Below are positions 55,008 through 63,452 of a stretch of 64,000 nucleotides of DNA, one piece after another. This DNA comes from Verrucomicrobiales bacterium (GTDB lineage: Bacteria > Verrucomicrobiota > Verrucomicrobiia > Verrucomicrobiales > DEV007), in assembly GCA_016795505.1 (NCBI GenBank), contig JAEUHH010000028.1:49696-113695 (forward strand), in the 5' to 3' direction. Both the position numbers and the translations under genes were made by a program. The stretch's first letter is position 1; each line of letters opens with the position of its first letter. Below the pieces are notes generated by a model. It was not told the DNA's origin. It saw only the letters and a list, made by a program, of their open reading frames with translations, and did no database searches.

Positions 55008-55907
55008 TCAGGCCACCGGTGCCGTCTCGGAGCCGCTTTTGAGCAGACGCACCATCTCGCGCATCGGCGGGGTGATGGCTTTGGTCCGACGACGGATCAC
55101 GCCGAGAGGCCGCCACAGATTGCGCCCTTCCAGATCGATGCGGCACAGCGTGCCGGCGGCGACCTCGGCATTCACGGACTCGCTGGGCACGATGGACAGG
55201 GCGTTTTCAATCTCCACGCCCCGTTTCACTGTCTCGATGTTGTCGAATTCGACCACCTCCTTCACCCGCACGCCGGCTTCGCGCATGAGGTCGTCGATCG
55301 CCTTGCGGGTGGGCAGGTCGGGCTCGAAGGAGATGAAACGCTGGCCGTCGATGTCCTTGATCGACATTTTTTTGCGTTTCGCAAACGGGTGCTTCGGCGG
55401 AGCGATGAGGGCGAGCCGGTCTTTCCATACCGGCTCGATCTCGATGCCCTTGCGCTCCTGCGGGTAGGCGACGAGTCCGAGGTCGGCTTTCGATTCCAGC
55501 ACGTCGGCATAGACCTGATTGGCCCGCCGGTAGTGGACGGTCAGTTGGACTTCGGGGAAGCGGGCGCGGAACACCTCCAAGTACGGTGGCAGTTCGTGAA
55601 AACCGATGCTGAAAACCGTCGCCACCGTCAGGGGACCGGCCACGATGTCGCGCATCTGGCGCAGCTTCGACTCGATCCCCTGATAGCCGTCGACGATCTC
55701 GCGCGCTGCCTGCAGGAAGACCTCACCCTCGGGCGTGACGGCGAAATTCTTGCGCCCGCGCTCGATCAGCACCGCGCCGTAGCGGTCCTCGAGGCCCCGG
55801 ATCTGCTGGCTTACGGCACTCTGGGTGATGCCGTTGAGCCGGGCCGCCTCGGAGAAACTGGCGGTCTCGACCAGGTCGCAGAATACCTTGAAGGTCTCGA
55901 TGTGCAT
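55008..55907 (-). CDS. LysR-family transcriptional regulator
   Basis: A 299-residue protein. The N-terminal winged helix (FKVFCDLVETASFSEAARLNGITQSAVSQQIRGLEDRYGAVLIER) is typical, followed by a periplasmic-binding-like effector domain (GPLTVATVFSIGFHELPPYLEVFRARFPEVQLTV). The target is unknown; the divergent or nearest genes do not suggest one. It lies between the PAS protein (downstream) and the double-psi-barrel gene (upstream, same strand). Confidence 0.92.
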   Translation of the reverse strand: MHIETFKVFCDLVETASFSEAARLNGITQSAVSQQIRGLEDRYGAVLIERGRKNFAVTPEGEVFLQAAREIVDGYQGIESKLRQMRDIVAGPLTVATVFSIGFHELPPYLEVFRARFPEVQLTVHYRRANQVYADVLESKADLGLVAYPQERKGIEIEPVWKDRLALIAPPKHPFAKRKKMSIKDIDGQRFISFEPDLPTRKAIDDLMREAGVRVKEVVEFDNIETVKRGVEIENALSIVPSESVNAEVAAGTLCRIDLEGRNLWRPLGVIRRRTKAITPPMREMVRLLKSGSETAPVA

Positions 55908-55967
55908 CGCGGTGCCGGTCCATTAGCCGCGCTAATGGCCCAAGTCAACCGCCCGCTCCGACGCGGA

Positions 55968-56972
55968 TCACTCGGCGGCGACAGCTTCGGTCGCGGCCCC
56001 GGCTTTGTCCTCCAGATACTGGGAGGCCATCTCGCGAATCTGTTGCAGTCGGGCCGGATCGGTTGGCGAGGACCCGGCCCCCCCGGCGCCGCCAGCTCGC
56101 GCAAAGGGATTGTTTGCCCCCCACCAGCGCCAGGGACCGTCGGGCACCTCCTCCTCGTCCACAAATCGCCAGTCGCAGTGGCCCATGGTCGTCATGCCGA
56201 GATAGTCCCGCACCGCCGGAGACACGTCGAGTCCGGCTCCCTTGTTGCCCTTGGTCTTGGGTCGGGCATCACCGAAGACGTACTGCCAGTCGTCCGTCTC
56301 GAAGGGGCCGACATCCTCCCACTGCGCATAGCAGACCTTCGATCCGCGGCGGATGGCCAGCCAGCGGCCCTTGATGATCGTCTGGCCGGGCCGGACGAAG
56401 GTTTTGTCGAACCACGGCACGACATGCCGCGCCGAAGTCTTCGTGCCGATGCCGAGTTGGAGGTCGTTGTAGGGCAGGGCGATGTAAAAGGGATTTTGAC
56501 CGGGCACGAATTCCTTGGGCCGGAAGCCGTCGCGCGCCTCCATATCCGGGTCGTCGTAGCCGCCGAAGCTTTTCACCCATTCCCGATCCCAGGCGCTCTT
56601 GGTGTTGGGCGTGGGATTGCGCGGCGTGGGCAGCTCGCCGACCCAAAAGACCGTGGTCATGATGTTCGTCTTCCACGGATACCGCGTGTAGCGGGTGCGC
56701 GGCTTGGTCGGGGCGAAGACTTTCGGCAGATCCATCGCCGCCGCTCCACTGGGCATCGATCCCGGCAGCAAGGGCACGCTCGCGAGCCCTTGGCTGGCCG
56801 TGAGGGGCCGCACCACCTCCAGCTTCGACACCTCGGTCACCGGGGCCACCGCGGTGGCCAATCCCAGGCCGCCGCCTGTGGCCAGCGTCTGGCCTGATGC
56901 CACGGGAGTCCCGGCCACCAGTGCCAATGCTCCGTTTGCCAATATCTGCCAGCCTAGCCTGCGCCTGTCCAT
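55968..56972 (-). CDS. Secreted protein with RlpA/expansin-like double-psi-barrel features
   Basis: A 334-residue protein starting at the ATG at 56972, which opens a signal peptide (RRRLGWQILANGALALVAGTPVASG). The mature part contains NPFYIALPYNDLQLG, KGRWLAIRRGSKVCYAQWEDVGPFETDDWQYVFG and NKGAGLDVSPAVRDYLGM. The spacing 'Y-A...DVGPF ... GLDVSPAVRDYLG' resembles the double-psi β-barrel of RlpA or expansin-like proteins, including the catalytic Asp position (GLD). A C-terminal Ala/Glu tail follows. It may bind or cut peptidoglycan or glycan. A longer frame to 57158 would overlap nadB and is rejected. Confidence 0.6.
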   Translation of the reverse strand: MDRRRLGWQILANGALALVAGTPVASGQTLATGGGLGLATAVAPVTEVSKLEVVRPLTASQGLASVPLLPGSMPSGAAAMDLPKVFAPTKPRTRYTRYPWKTNIMTTVFWVGELPTPRNPTPNTKSAWDREWVKSFGGYDDPDMEARDGFRPKEFVPGQNPFYIALPYNDLQLGIGTKTSARHVVPWFDKTFVRPGQTIIKGRWLAIRRGSKVCYAQWEDVGPFETDDWQYVFGDARPKTKGNKGAGLDVSPAVRDYLGMTTMGHCDWRFVDEEEVPDGPWRWWGANNPFARAGGAGGAGSSPTDPARLQQIREMASQYLEDKAGAATEAVAAE

Positions 56973-57052
56973 CGTCGGGGTCACTCGGGGGAAGTTTGCC
57001 GTGTCTCCAACGGTTCCACCGACGATAAAAAGACCAAATATTAGAATTTCAA

Positions 57053-58654
57053 TTAAAAACGCGACAAAACCGTATCTTTTTTCCACGCCCGGTCGTCCGT
57101 CTCCGGGTAGTCCAGCGTGTAGTGCAGGCCGCGGCTCTCCCGACGCCGGGCGGCGCAATCGACGATCAGCGTGGCCACCTCCACCAGATTGCGCAGCTCG
57201 AGCAGCTCAGTGGTGACCCGGAAATTCCAGTAAAACTCCTGCACCTCGCGCCGCAGGTTTTGCAGGCGCGTCGCCGCCCGCTGGAGGCGCTTCGTGGTAC
57301 GCACGATGCTGACATAGTCCCACATCAGGCGGCGGATTTCGTCCCAGTTGTGATAGATCACGACCAGTTCGTCCACATCGGTCACGTCGCCGCTCTCCCA
57401 CTCCGGCAGGACCAGCGCCTCGGTCGGCCGGTCGAGCGGTGCCCGGTGCAGAGCATCGTCCAGCGCGCGTCGCGACACTACCACGCCCTCGAGCAGGGAA
57501 TTGCTCGCCAGCCGGTTTGCTCCGTGCAAGCCGGTGCAGGCCACCTCCCCCACCGCCCAGAGACCCGGCAGACTGGTGGCCCCATTCACGTCGGTGCGCA
57601 CACCGCCGCACTGGTAATGCGCCGCGGGCACCACCGGGATGGGATCGGTCGCGGCATCGATGCCGAGCCGCAGGCAGGTTTCGTAGATATTGGGAAAGCG
57701 CTCGGCGATGAATTCCTTCGGCTGGTGCGTGATGTCGAGATACACGCAGGGACTGCCGGTGCGTTTGATCTCCCGGTCGATCGCCCTCGCCACGATGTCG
57801 CGCGGGGCCAGGGAACCCCGCGGGTCGTAATCCTTCACAAAATCGCGTCCCTCGCGGTCCACCAGCCTCGCGCCCTCGCCGCGCATTGCCTCGGTGATGA
57901 GGAAAGACTTCACCTCGTGGTGATAGAGGCAGGTCGGGTGGAACTGGACAAATTCCATGTTCGCGATCTCCGCACCCGCCCGCCAGGCCATCGCCACGCC
58001 ATCGCCGGTCGCGACCTTGGGATTGGTCGTATAGAGATAGACCCGCCCGCTGCCGCCCGTGCAGAGCACCACCCGGTCGGAGCGGAAAGTGAGCACCTCG
58101 CCGCTTTCCTCATTCAGCGCATAGATGCCCACGCAACGGACCGACGAGGCAAAAGCCAGCTTGCGGGTGGTGATCAGGTCGATGGCAAAATGCCGCTCGT
58201 AGAGATCGATGTTTTCCGCCGCCCGCACCGCTGCGAGCAGCTTGGTCTCGATCTCCCGGCCGGTCGTGTCCTTGGAGTGGAGGATACGGCGCTTCGTGTG
58301 GCCTCCCTCGCGGCCGAGATCGAGTTCGTCCTCGCCGGCACCATTTTCGCGATGATCAAATGCCACCCCCCACTGGATCAACTCGTCGATCGCCGCCGGT
58401 CCCTCGCTCACGATGGTCCGCACCACCGACTCCGGGCACAAACCGGCGCCGGCATCGAGGGTATCGGCCACGTGTCGGTCGAAGGAATCCTCCGGGCTCT
58501 GCACGCAGGCGATGCCACCCTGCGCCCAGGCCGTGTTGGCATTCTCCGCCTCGCGCTTGGTCAGGATGGCCACCCGGCCGTGCCGACAGGCCCGCAGAGC
58601 GTAGCTGAGCCCGGCGATGCCGCTGCCGACGATGATGAAGTCGTAGGTTTTCAT
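57053..58654 (-). CDS. nadB: L-aspartate oxidase
   Basis: First step of NAD synthesis from aspartate. Its 533 residues begin at the ATG at 58654 (MKTYDFIIVGSGIAGLSYALRACRHGRVAILTKREAENANTAWAQGGIACV, the FAD site); the frame opens further to 58702. FAD/substrate motifs: SEGPAAIDELIQWGVAFDH, GREGGHTKRRILHSKDTTG, LCTGGSGRVYLYTTNP and GLHGANRLASNSLLEGVVVSRRA. The 3' end lies 80 bases from the start of the secreted protein gene. Confidence 0.96.
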   Translation of the reverse strand: MKTYDFIIVGSGIAGLSYALRACRHGRVAILTKREAENANTAWAQGGIACVQSPEDSFDRHVADTLDAGAGLCPESVVRTIVSEGPAAIDELIQWGVAFDHRENGAGEDELDLGREGGHTKRRILHSKDTTGREIETKLLAAVRAAENIDLYERHFAIDLITTRKLAFASSVRCVGIYALNEESGEVLTFRSDRVVLCTGGSGRVYLYTTNPKVATGDGVAMAWRAGAEIANMEFVQFHPTCLYHHEVKSFLITEAMRGEGARLVDREGRDFVKDYDPRGSLAPRDIVARAIDREIKRTGSPCVYLDITHQPKEFIAERFPNIYETCLRLGIDAATDPIPVVPAAHYQCGGVRTDVNGATSLPGLWAVGEVACTGLHGANRLASNSLLEGVVVSRRALDDALHRAPLDRPTEALVLPEWESGDVTDVDELVVIYHNWDEIRRLMWDYVSIVRTTKRLQRAATRLQNLRREVQEFYWNFRVTTELLELRNLVEVATLIVDCAARRRESRGLHYTLDYPETDDRAWKKDTVLSRF

Positions 58655-58772
58655 GGATGAGACCGCGCCGACCAGATCGCCACGGGACCGATGAGGCGCC
58701 AAGGTTCGGCGAGAAAGGCGGCGGAATCACTCAAAAATCGCGCCATTTCCACCGAAGTGCCGGCCCGCCCGT

Positions 58773-59618
58773 TCAGCGCCTCCGCCAGCAGACATTGTCG
58801 ATGAGCCGGGTCTTGCCGAACCAGACCGCCACGGCGATGAGCAAGCCGTCGAGCCCGACGGTGTCGACCGGCTCCAGCGTATCGGGATGCACGCCGGCCA
58901 CATAGTCGATCCGGGCCAGTGGCCCGGAGGCGATCCGCTCGCGCACCCGATCCAACAGGGTTGCCACTCCGATGCAACCCTGTTCCATCGAAAGCCGCGC
59001 CTCCGACAACGCGGCGGAAATCACCACGGACTGGCGCCTTTCCTCGGGACTGAGGTAGGCATTGCGCGAACTCATCGCCAGACCATCCGGCTCCCGCACC
59101 GTGGGGGCGGCGACGATCTCGATGGGAAAATCGAGGTCGCGCACGAGGCGGCGGATCACGGCGAGCTGCTGATAGTCTTTCTCCCCGAAGATGGCGATAT
59201 CGGGGCGCACCAGATTGAAGAGCTTGGCCACCACGGTGCAGACGCCGCTGAAGAACTGGGGCCGGCTGGCGCCTTCGAGTCCGGCGCCGATGGCTGTCTC
59301 GATGATTTTCACCGAGGCATCGGGGGCATACATGGCCTCGCGGCCGGGGGCAAAGACCGCGTCGCAGCCCCGCGACTCCAGCAGGGCCATATCCGCCTCG
59401 AAGGGGCGCGGATAACGGTCGAAATCTTCGTGGGGGGCGAATTGGGTCGGATTGACGAACACGGTGGCCACCACCTCGCCGTCGGGACCCGCGTGTCGGC
59501 GGGCCAGATCGACGAGTTGGAGGTGGCCTTCGTGCAAGGCGCCCATGGTCGGCACCAGCACGCGGGGGCTCGCCACCGGCAGGGCGCGCAGGGTCGGGAT
59601 GTCGCGGATCACTCGCAT
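58773..59618 (-). CDS. panC: Pantothenate synthetase
   Basis: Ligates pantoate and β-alanine, completing pantothenate together with panE. Its 281 residues are full length: VPTMGALHEGHLQLVDLARR, VVATVFVNPTQFAPHEDFDRYPRPFEADMALLE, IFGEKDYQQLAVIRRLVRDL and AMSSRNAYLSPEERRQSVV. The segment SMEQGCIGVATLLDRVR (about 206-222) is encoded by repeat copy H, although the length of this region matches what I recall of the family. Confidence 0.95.
   Translation of the reverse strand: MRVIRDIPTLRALPVASPRVLVPTMGALHEGHLQLVDLARRHAGPDGEVVATVFVNPTQFAPHEDFDRYPRPFEADMALLESRGCDAVFAPGREAMYAPDASVKIIETAIGAGLEGASRPQFFSGVCTVVAKLFNLVRPDIAIFGEKDYQQLAVIRRLVRDLDFPIEIVAAPTVREPDGLAMSSRNAYLSPEERRQSVVISAALSEARLSMEQGCIGVATLLDRVRERIASGPLARIDYVAGVHPDTLEPVDTVGLDGLLIAVAVWFGKTRLIDNVCWRRR
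58949..58992. repeat. 22-bp phased repeat, copy H (inside panC)
   Basis: Units are at 58949-58970 (GATCCAACAGGGTTGCCACT...) and 58971-58992 (GATGCAACCCTGTTCCATCG...), with opposed cores. It is translated in frame in panC as MEQGCIGVATLLDRV. Confidence 0.85.
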
Positions 59619-59699
59619 CGGGAGGGTCGGAGTCGTGGGTGGGACACTACGGGATGCTTCGGCAATGGAAAGCCGGAAGCGCGGCCTCCCCAGGAGCCG

Positions 59700-59737
59700 A
59701 AAAAAGCCGCCGGGGAGGGGCTCCCGCGGCGGCTTTT
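59700..59737 (-). terminator. Intrinsic terminator after the DUF1501 gene
   Basis: GCCGCCG-GGGAGGGGCTCCCG-CGGCGGC is a perfect stem. On the minus strand it is followed by TTTTTTCG. It lies 35 bases beyond the DUF1501 stop and 80 bases before the panC start. The plus-strand side also ends in TTTT, so it may act in both directions. Confidence 0.85.
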
Positions 59738-59770
59738 CGGAAGGAGTTGGGTTTTCACCCGATCGACCGA

Positions 59771-61054
59771 TCAGGCAAAGAGGGCCTCGATCGGCTTGCC
59801 GTCATTGGCGAAGGTGAACGGACGGCGGCTCGGCGAATAGATCGTCTGGTCGAGCGGGACGCCCATGGCGTGGCCGATGGTGGCGAGGAAATCCTCGGGT
59901 TTGACGGGATTTTCCGCCACTTTCTTGCCCTGCTTGTCGGATGCGCCATAAACGATGCCGCCCTTGATGCCGCCACCAGCAAGCATGGTCGAGTAGGCGG
60001 CCGGATGGTGGTCGCGACCGGAATTGGGGTTGATGTCCGGCGTGCGGCCGAACTCAGTGCCCAAGGCCACCAGTGTCGTGGCCAGGAGGCCCCGTTGCTC
60101 CAAGTCCTCGAACAGGGCCGAAAGCGCCTGATCCAGCTCGGGGACACGCTCCTGAAGTCGGGTCTGCACGTTTTCATGCATGTCCCAGCCACCGGAGACG
60201 ACTTCGACGACGCGCACGCCTTTTTCGACCAGCCGGCGGGCGAGCAGACAGCCCTGGCCGAGGCGGTTCATGCCGAAGGCCTCGCGGCCGCTCTCACCGG
60301 TGAGGTCGAAGGCCTCCAGCTCGGTGCTCTTCAACAGGTTGTTCGCCTGGTCGTAGTATTCGACGTAGGACTTCGGGCCGTTGTATTTGTATTTTTCGAT
60401 GAATTGCTTGCCGAGGCGGTTCGCGATCTCCATGCGGCGGTCGAAACGGTCCTGCTCCGTCAGCAGCATGGTGTTCGGCACGCCGCCGCTGGGATCGGCG
60501 ATGGGCAGGGGACTCAGCGCGGGATCGAGATAGCCGGCATTTGAGGTGCTCTGGCCCACCACGACGCTGTCGGGCAGGATCTTGCCGCGGCGGCCGAGCA
60601 ACTCCTGGGCGAAAGGACCCACGGTGGGGTGCACGATCGTCGAGATCTTGTTGTAGCCGGTGCGCATGATGTACTCGCCCTGCTCATGGGCGCCATTGGT
60701 GGAGAACATGCTGTTGATGACGGCCATCTTGGGCGCGTGCTCGGCGAGCTTGGGCAACAGACTGCCCAGCTTGATGGGATCCGCCTTGGTGCTGATCAGC
60801 TCCGTGCCGCCCATGACATCCTTGCTGGTCTTCGGGTCGAAGGTGTCGAGGTGGCTCATGCCGCCTCCCAGGTAGATGTAGATGAGGCTGGTGGCCTTGC
60901 CCGCGCCAGCAGCCGCCGCCTGGGCTTTGGCGGGCGTGCGGCCGAGGAAGGTGGAGCCGAGGGTGACGCCCAGCGTCATTTTGGCGGTGCTTTCCATGAA
61001 GCGGCGGCGGTTCAGGGACGAACGGCCGGCGAGGTCGATGAGTTGATGGATCAT
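59771..61054 (-). CDS. DUF1501 protein, Tat-exported (paired with DUF1549)
   Basis: A 427-residue exported protein. The Tat signal is LNRRRFMESTAKMTLGVTLGSTFLGRTPAKAQA. SLIYIYLGGGMSHLDTFDPKT, DSVVVGQSTSNAGYLDPALSP and GTEFGRTPDINPNSGRDHHPAAYSTMLAGGGIKGG are family features. The DUF1549/DUF1553 gene lies 58 bases upstream on the same strand, so the pair forms the usual PVC-bacterial module (possibly linked to polymer breakdown). Confidence 0.88.
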   Translation of the reverse strand: MIHQLIDLAGRSSLNRRRFMESTAKMTLGVTLGSTFLGRTPAKAQAAAAGAGKATSLIYIYLGGGMSHLDTFDPKTSKDVMGGTELISTKADPIKLGSLLPKLAEHAPKMAVINSMFSTNGAHEQGEYIMRTGYNKISTIVHPTVGPFAQELLGRRGKILPDSVVVGQSTSNAGYLDPALSPLPIADPSGGVPNTMLLTEQDRFDRRMEIANRLGKQFIEKYKYNGPKSYVEYYDQANNLLKSTELEAFDLTGESGREAFGMNRLGQGCLLARRLVEKGVRVVEVVSGGWDMHENVQTRLQERVPELDQALSALFEDLEQRGLLATTLVALGTEFGRTPDINPNSGRDHHPAAYSTMLAGGGIKGGIVYGASDKQGKKVAENPVKPEDFLATIGHAMGVPLDQTIYSPSRRPFTFANDGKPIEALFA

Positions 61055-61112
61055 GATACGGGAATGGGGTTTTACAGGTTGGATTGCAGTTGGAAGGTCC
61101 GGTCGGGGGGCC

Positions 61113-63170
61113 TTACTGGATGTAGAGGAACTCCGGGCTGTTGATCAAGGCCCAGCCGAGGTCTCGGATGCCGTCGTCGCCGTAGTCTTCCATCATTTTC
61201 ATGCCGAGACTCAGCTCTTCCTCAGTGGGGAAGCGGGACAGCAGCGTCGCAAAGACGCCCCGGACCTTGTCGTCAGGACCGTCGAATTTTTCCAGATCCG
61301 TGACCAGCTTCGACGCGCTGCCGGTGAGGGACGAGGTGACGCCACCGTTCATCAGAGCCAGCACCTGCGGCACGGAGCCGTCGAAATTGTGCTGGTCGGT
61401 GACAAAACGGTCCGACTGGCCAAAGGTGTCCAGCAGCGAGGCGGCCGCGGCGGGCTGGACCATCTCGGAGGCGCGGAGTCCCTCATTGATCGCCTGCCCG
61501 GGGCTCAGGCTGCCGGGCTCGGTGGCCACGGCGAGGCCCATGGTCTCGCCACGGTTGCTGGAGAAGGCTTCATATTTGGCGAAGACCATGTCCATGGTCT
61601 CCTTTTCAAAATCGACCTTCAGCAGTTCCCGCAGGAAGGAGCCGTCGCGACCCTTGCGGGTGTCGATCTCTGGTCCCTCGCCCAGCAGGGTGAGCGAATC
61701 CCAGGCCTGCTCGGCACGCATCCGCCGCAGCACGGGGCCCTGGAAGAAGTATTTGTCCGCCGCATCCGGCTCCTCGGCGGTCGAGATGGATTGGTAGGCG
61801 CGGGTGTTGTAGAGGATGCGCATGAACTCGCGCAGGTCGTAGTTGACGCGCTTCATTTCGTTGGTCACGAAGGCCAGCGTCTGCATCTGGGAAGCATTCT
61901 TGATATCGTCGTCGCTGAAGTCATGCACCGGATTCACCAGTCCCCGGCCAAAGGCGCGGGTCCACATGCGGTTGGCGATGACCACGGCGAAACGGGGATT
62001 TTCCGGATCGGTGAGCCAGTCGGCCAGGGCTTCACGACGCGATTTGCCACCCGCCTTGGCAGGCTTGCCGATGAGGGTGCCGGGGTCGAACACCTTTCCG
62101 CCGACATCATAGACGCTTTCCGGCACCGGAGTGATGCGGGTCTCGATGTCGGCCAGATTCCATCCCAGGAAGGTGGTGTACCAACCGAACTGCCGGGAAG
62201 CGGCGGGGTCGTCAAAATTGATGCCCTTCCCTCGGGCAAAGGTGCGGAATTGCTCCAACCAACCAGCCGGAGCGCCCGGCATCTCGGCCTTGACCATGCC
62301 CATGGCGTCCTCTGTCTTGTAGCTCGACAAGGTGCGCTGGGTCTGGCCGAAGAATGCCGCCATGGAGTAAAAGTCTTCCATCGTCCATTCCTCGAAGGGA
62401 TGGTCGTGACACTGGGCACAGGAAACGTCGATCCCGAGCAGCACCTGCCCAAAATTGGAAAACGCGTCGAATTCCATGCCTGCGTCACGGAGCAGGAAGC
62501 CAGCGGCCGGATTGTGGCCGATGTTGCCGGTGGCTGTGACCATTTCCCGCACGATCTGGTCGTAGGTCTTGTTTTGAGTCAGGGAGTCCTTCCACCACTG
62601 GATGTAGGGCTCCATGCGGATGCCATTATTGAAGTCGCCGGCTGCCGTGAGGCGGTACATGTCGGCGAAGTAGTTGAACAGGTGGCTGGCGCGGCCCGGA
62701 TGGATGAGGAGTTCATCGATCAGCGCCTCGCGCTTGTCCGGGCGCGGGCTGTCGGCGAACTTTTGAAACTCCTCGCGGGTCGGAATGCGGCCGATGATGT
62801 CCAGATAGACGCGGCGCACAAAAAGGTCGTCGGGCAGCGGGTCATTGAACGACTTGAAGCCGTTTTTCACCAACGTCTGGGCGAGGAGATTGTCGATGTT
62901 CCGCGCCGACATCTTGGTGAAGGAGTCGTCGCCCAACACGGCGAACCGCTCCGCGGCTTCCGCATCGGCCGGGATGAGGCGGTCTTTTGGCACCGAGACG
63001 GACTGACCATTGGCCAGTTTCAGCTCGATCTTGTCGCCCTGGATGCCAACGAAGACAGCCTGCAGTTTGCGGCCATCCGTGCTGGTCCACTCGCGGGCCT
63101 CCCCGCGGGGGAGCAGAGTCGCGGCGAGAATGATCGCCACAGTGAGGATACATTGACGGATTCGATTCAT
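61113..63170 (-). CDS. DUF1549/DUF1553 protein with CxxCH motif
   Basis: A 685-residue exported protein. The signal is MNRIRQCILTVAIILAATLLPRGEA. LLAQTLVKNGFKSFNDPLPDDLFVRRVYLDIIGRIPTREEFQKF is the DUF1549 start, with SCAQCHDHPFEEWTMEDFYSMAAFFGQT supplying a heme-binding CxxCH. The DUF1553 part follows (REALADWLTDPENPRFAVVIANRMWTRAFGRGLVNPVHDF ... LRMRAEQAWDSLTLLGEGPE). It is followed by the DUF1501 gene; its own gene family is common in Verrucomicrobiota and Planctomycetota. Confidence 0.88.
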   Translation of the reverse strand: MNRIRQCILTVAIILAATLLPRGEAREWTSTDGRKLQAVFVGIQGDKIELKLANGQSVSVPKDRLIPADAEAAERFAVLGDDSFTKMSARNIDNLLAQTLVKNGFKSFNDPLPDDLFVRRVYLDIIGRIPTREEFQKFADSPRPDKREALIDELLIHPGRASHLFNYFADMYRLTAAGDFNNGIRMEPYIQWWKDSLTQNKTYDQIVREMVTATGNIGHNPAAGFLLRDAGMEFDAFSNFGQVLLGIDVSCAQCHDHPFEEWTMEDFYSMAAFFGQTQRTLSSYKTEDAMGMVKAEMPGAPAGWLEQFRTFARGKGINFDDPAASRQFGWYTTFLGWNLADIETRITPVPESVYDVGGKVFDPGTLIGKPAKAGGKSRREALADWLTDPENPRFAVVIANRMWTRAFGRGLVNPVHDFSDDDIKNASQMQTLAFVTNEMKRVNYDLREFMRILYNTRAYQSISTAEEPDAADKYFFQGPVLRRMRAEQAWDSLTLLGEGPEIDTRKGRDGSFLRELLKVDFEKETMDMVFAKYEAFSSNRGETMGLAVATEPGSLSPGQAINEGLRASEMVQPAAAASLLDTFGQSDRFVTDQHNFDGSVPQVLALMNGGVTSSLTGSASKLVTDLEKFDGPDDKVRGVFATLLSRFPTEEELSLGMKMMEDYGDDGIRDLGWALINSPEFLYIQ

Positions 63171-63452
63171 GTCTTGGTGTTTTTGCTAACGTTGCGAGGG
63201 TAGCCGTTTCCGGCCCCTCGGGAACTGTTGAGGAATGGGTCGGACAGGAGAATCTCAATTTCCGCGACGAGAGGCAAGAAAAAACACGGTTTTTTGCCAC
63301 TGCGTGTTCCCTTGCGATACAAAGACCGGCTTCGCGCCTCCTTGGCGACGGTTTGCATCGAAAGTCGCGCGCATACAACCCGCAGATTCCTCCGGCTTTT
63401 CCGATGCAGAACACTCGCTTTCCGACCGGCGGCGGTGCCTGGGAGTCCCGGC
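63171..63452. other. Intergenic region between DUF1549 and RAYT genes
   Basis: A 282-base gap. GGCAAGAAAAAACACGGTTTTTTGCC (63272-63297) can form an A/T-rich hairpin and may be a terminator for the transposase gene reading leftwards. No phased 22-bp repeat unit is present here. No coding sequence was recognised. Confidence 0.4.

Noticed and set aside
61053..63203. Open frame of 716 codons on the plus strand, opposite the DUF1549 gene
   Set aside because: Antisense shadow; no domain and no start context.
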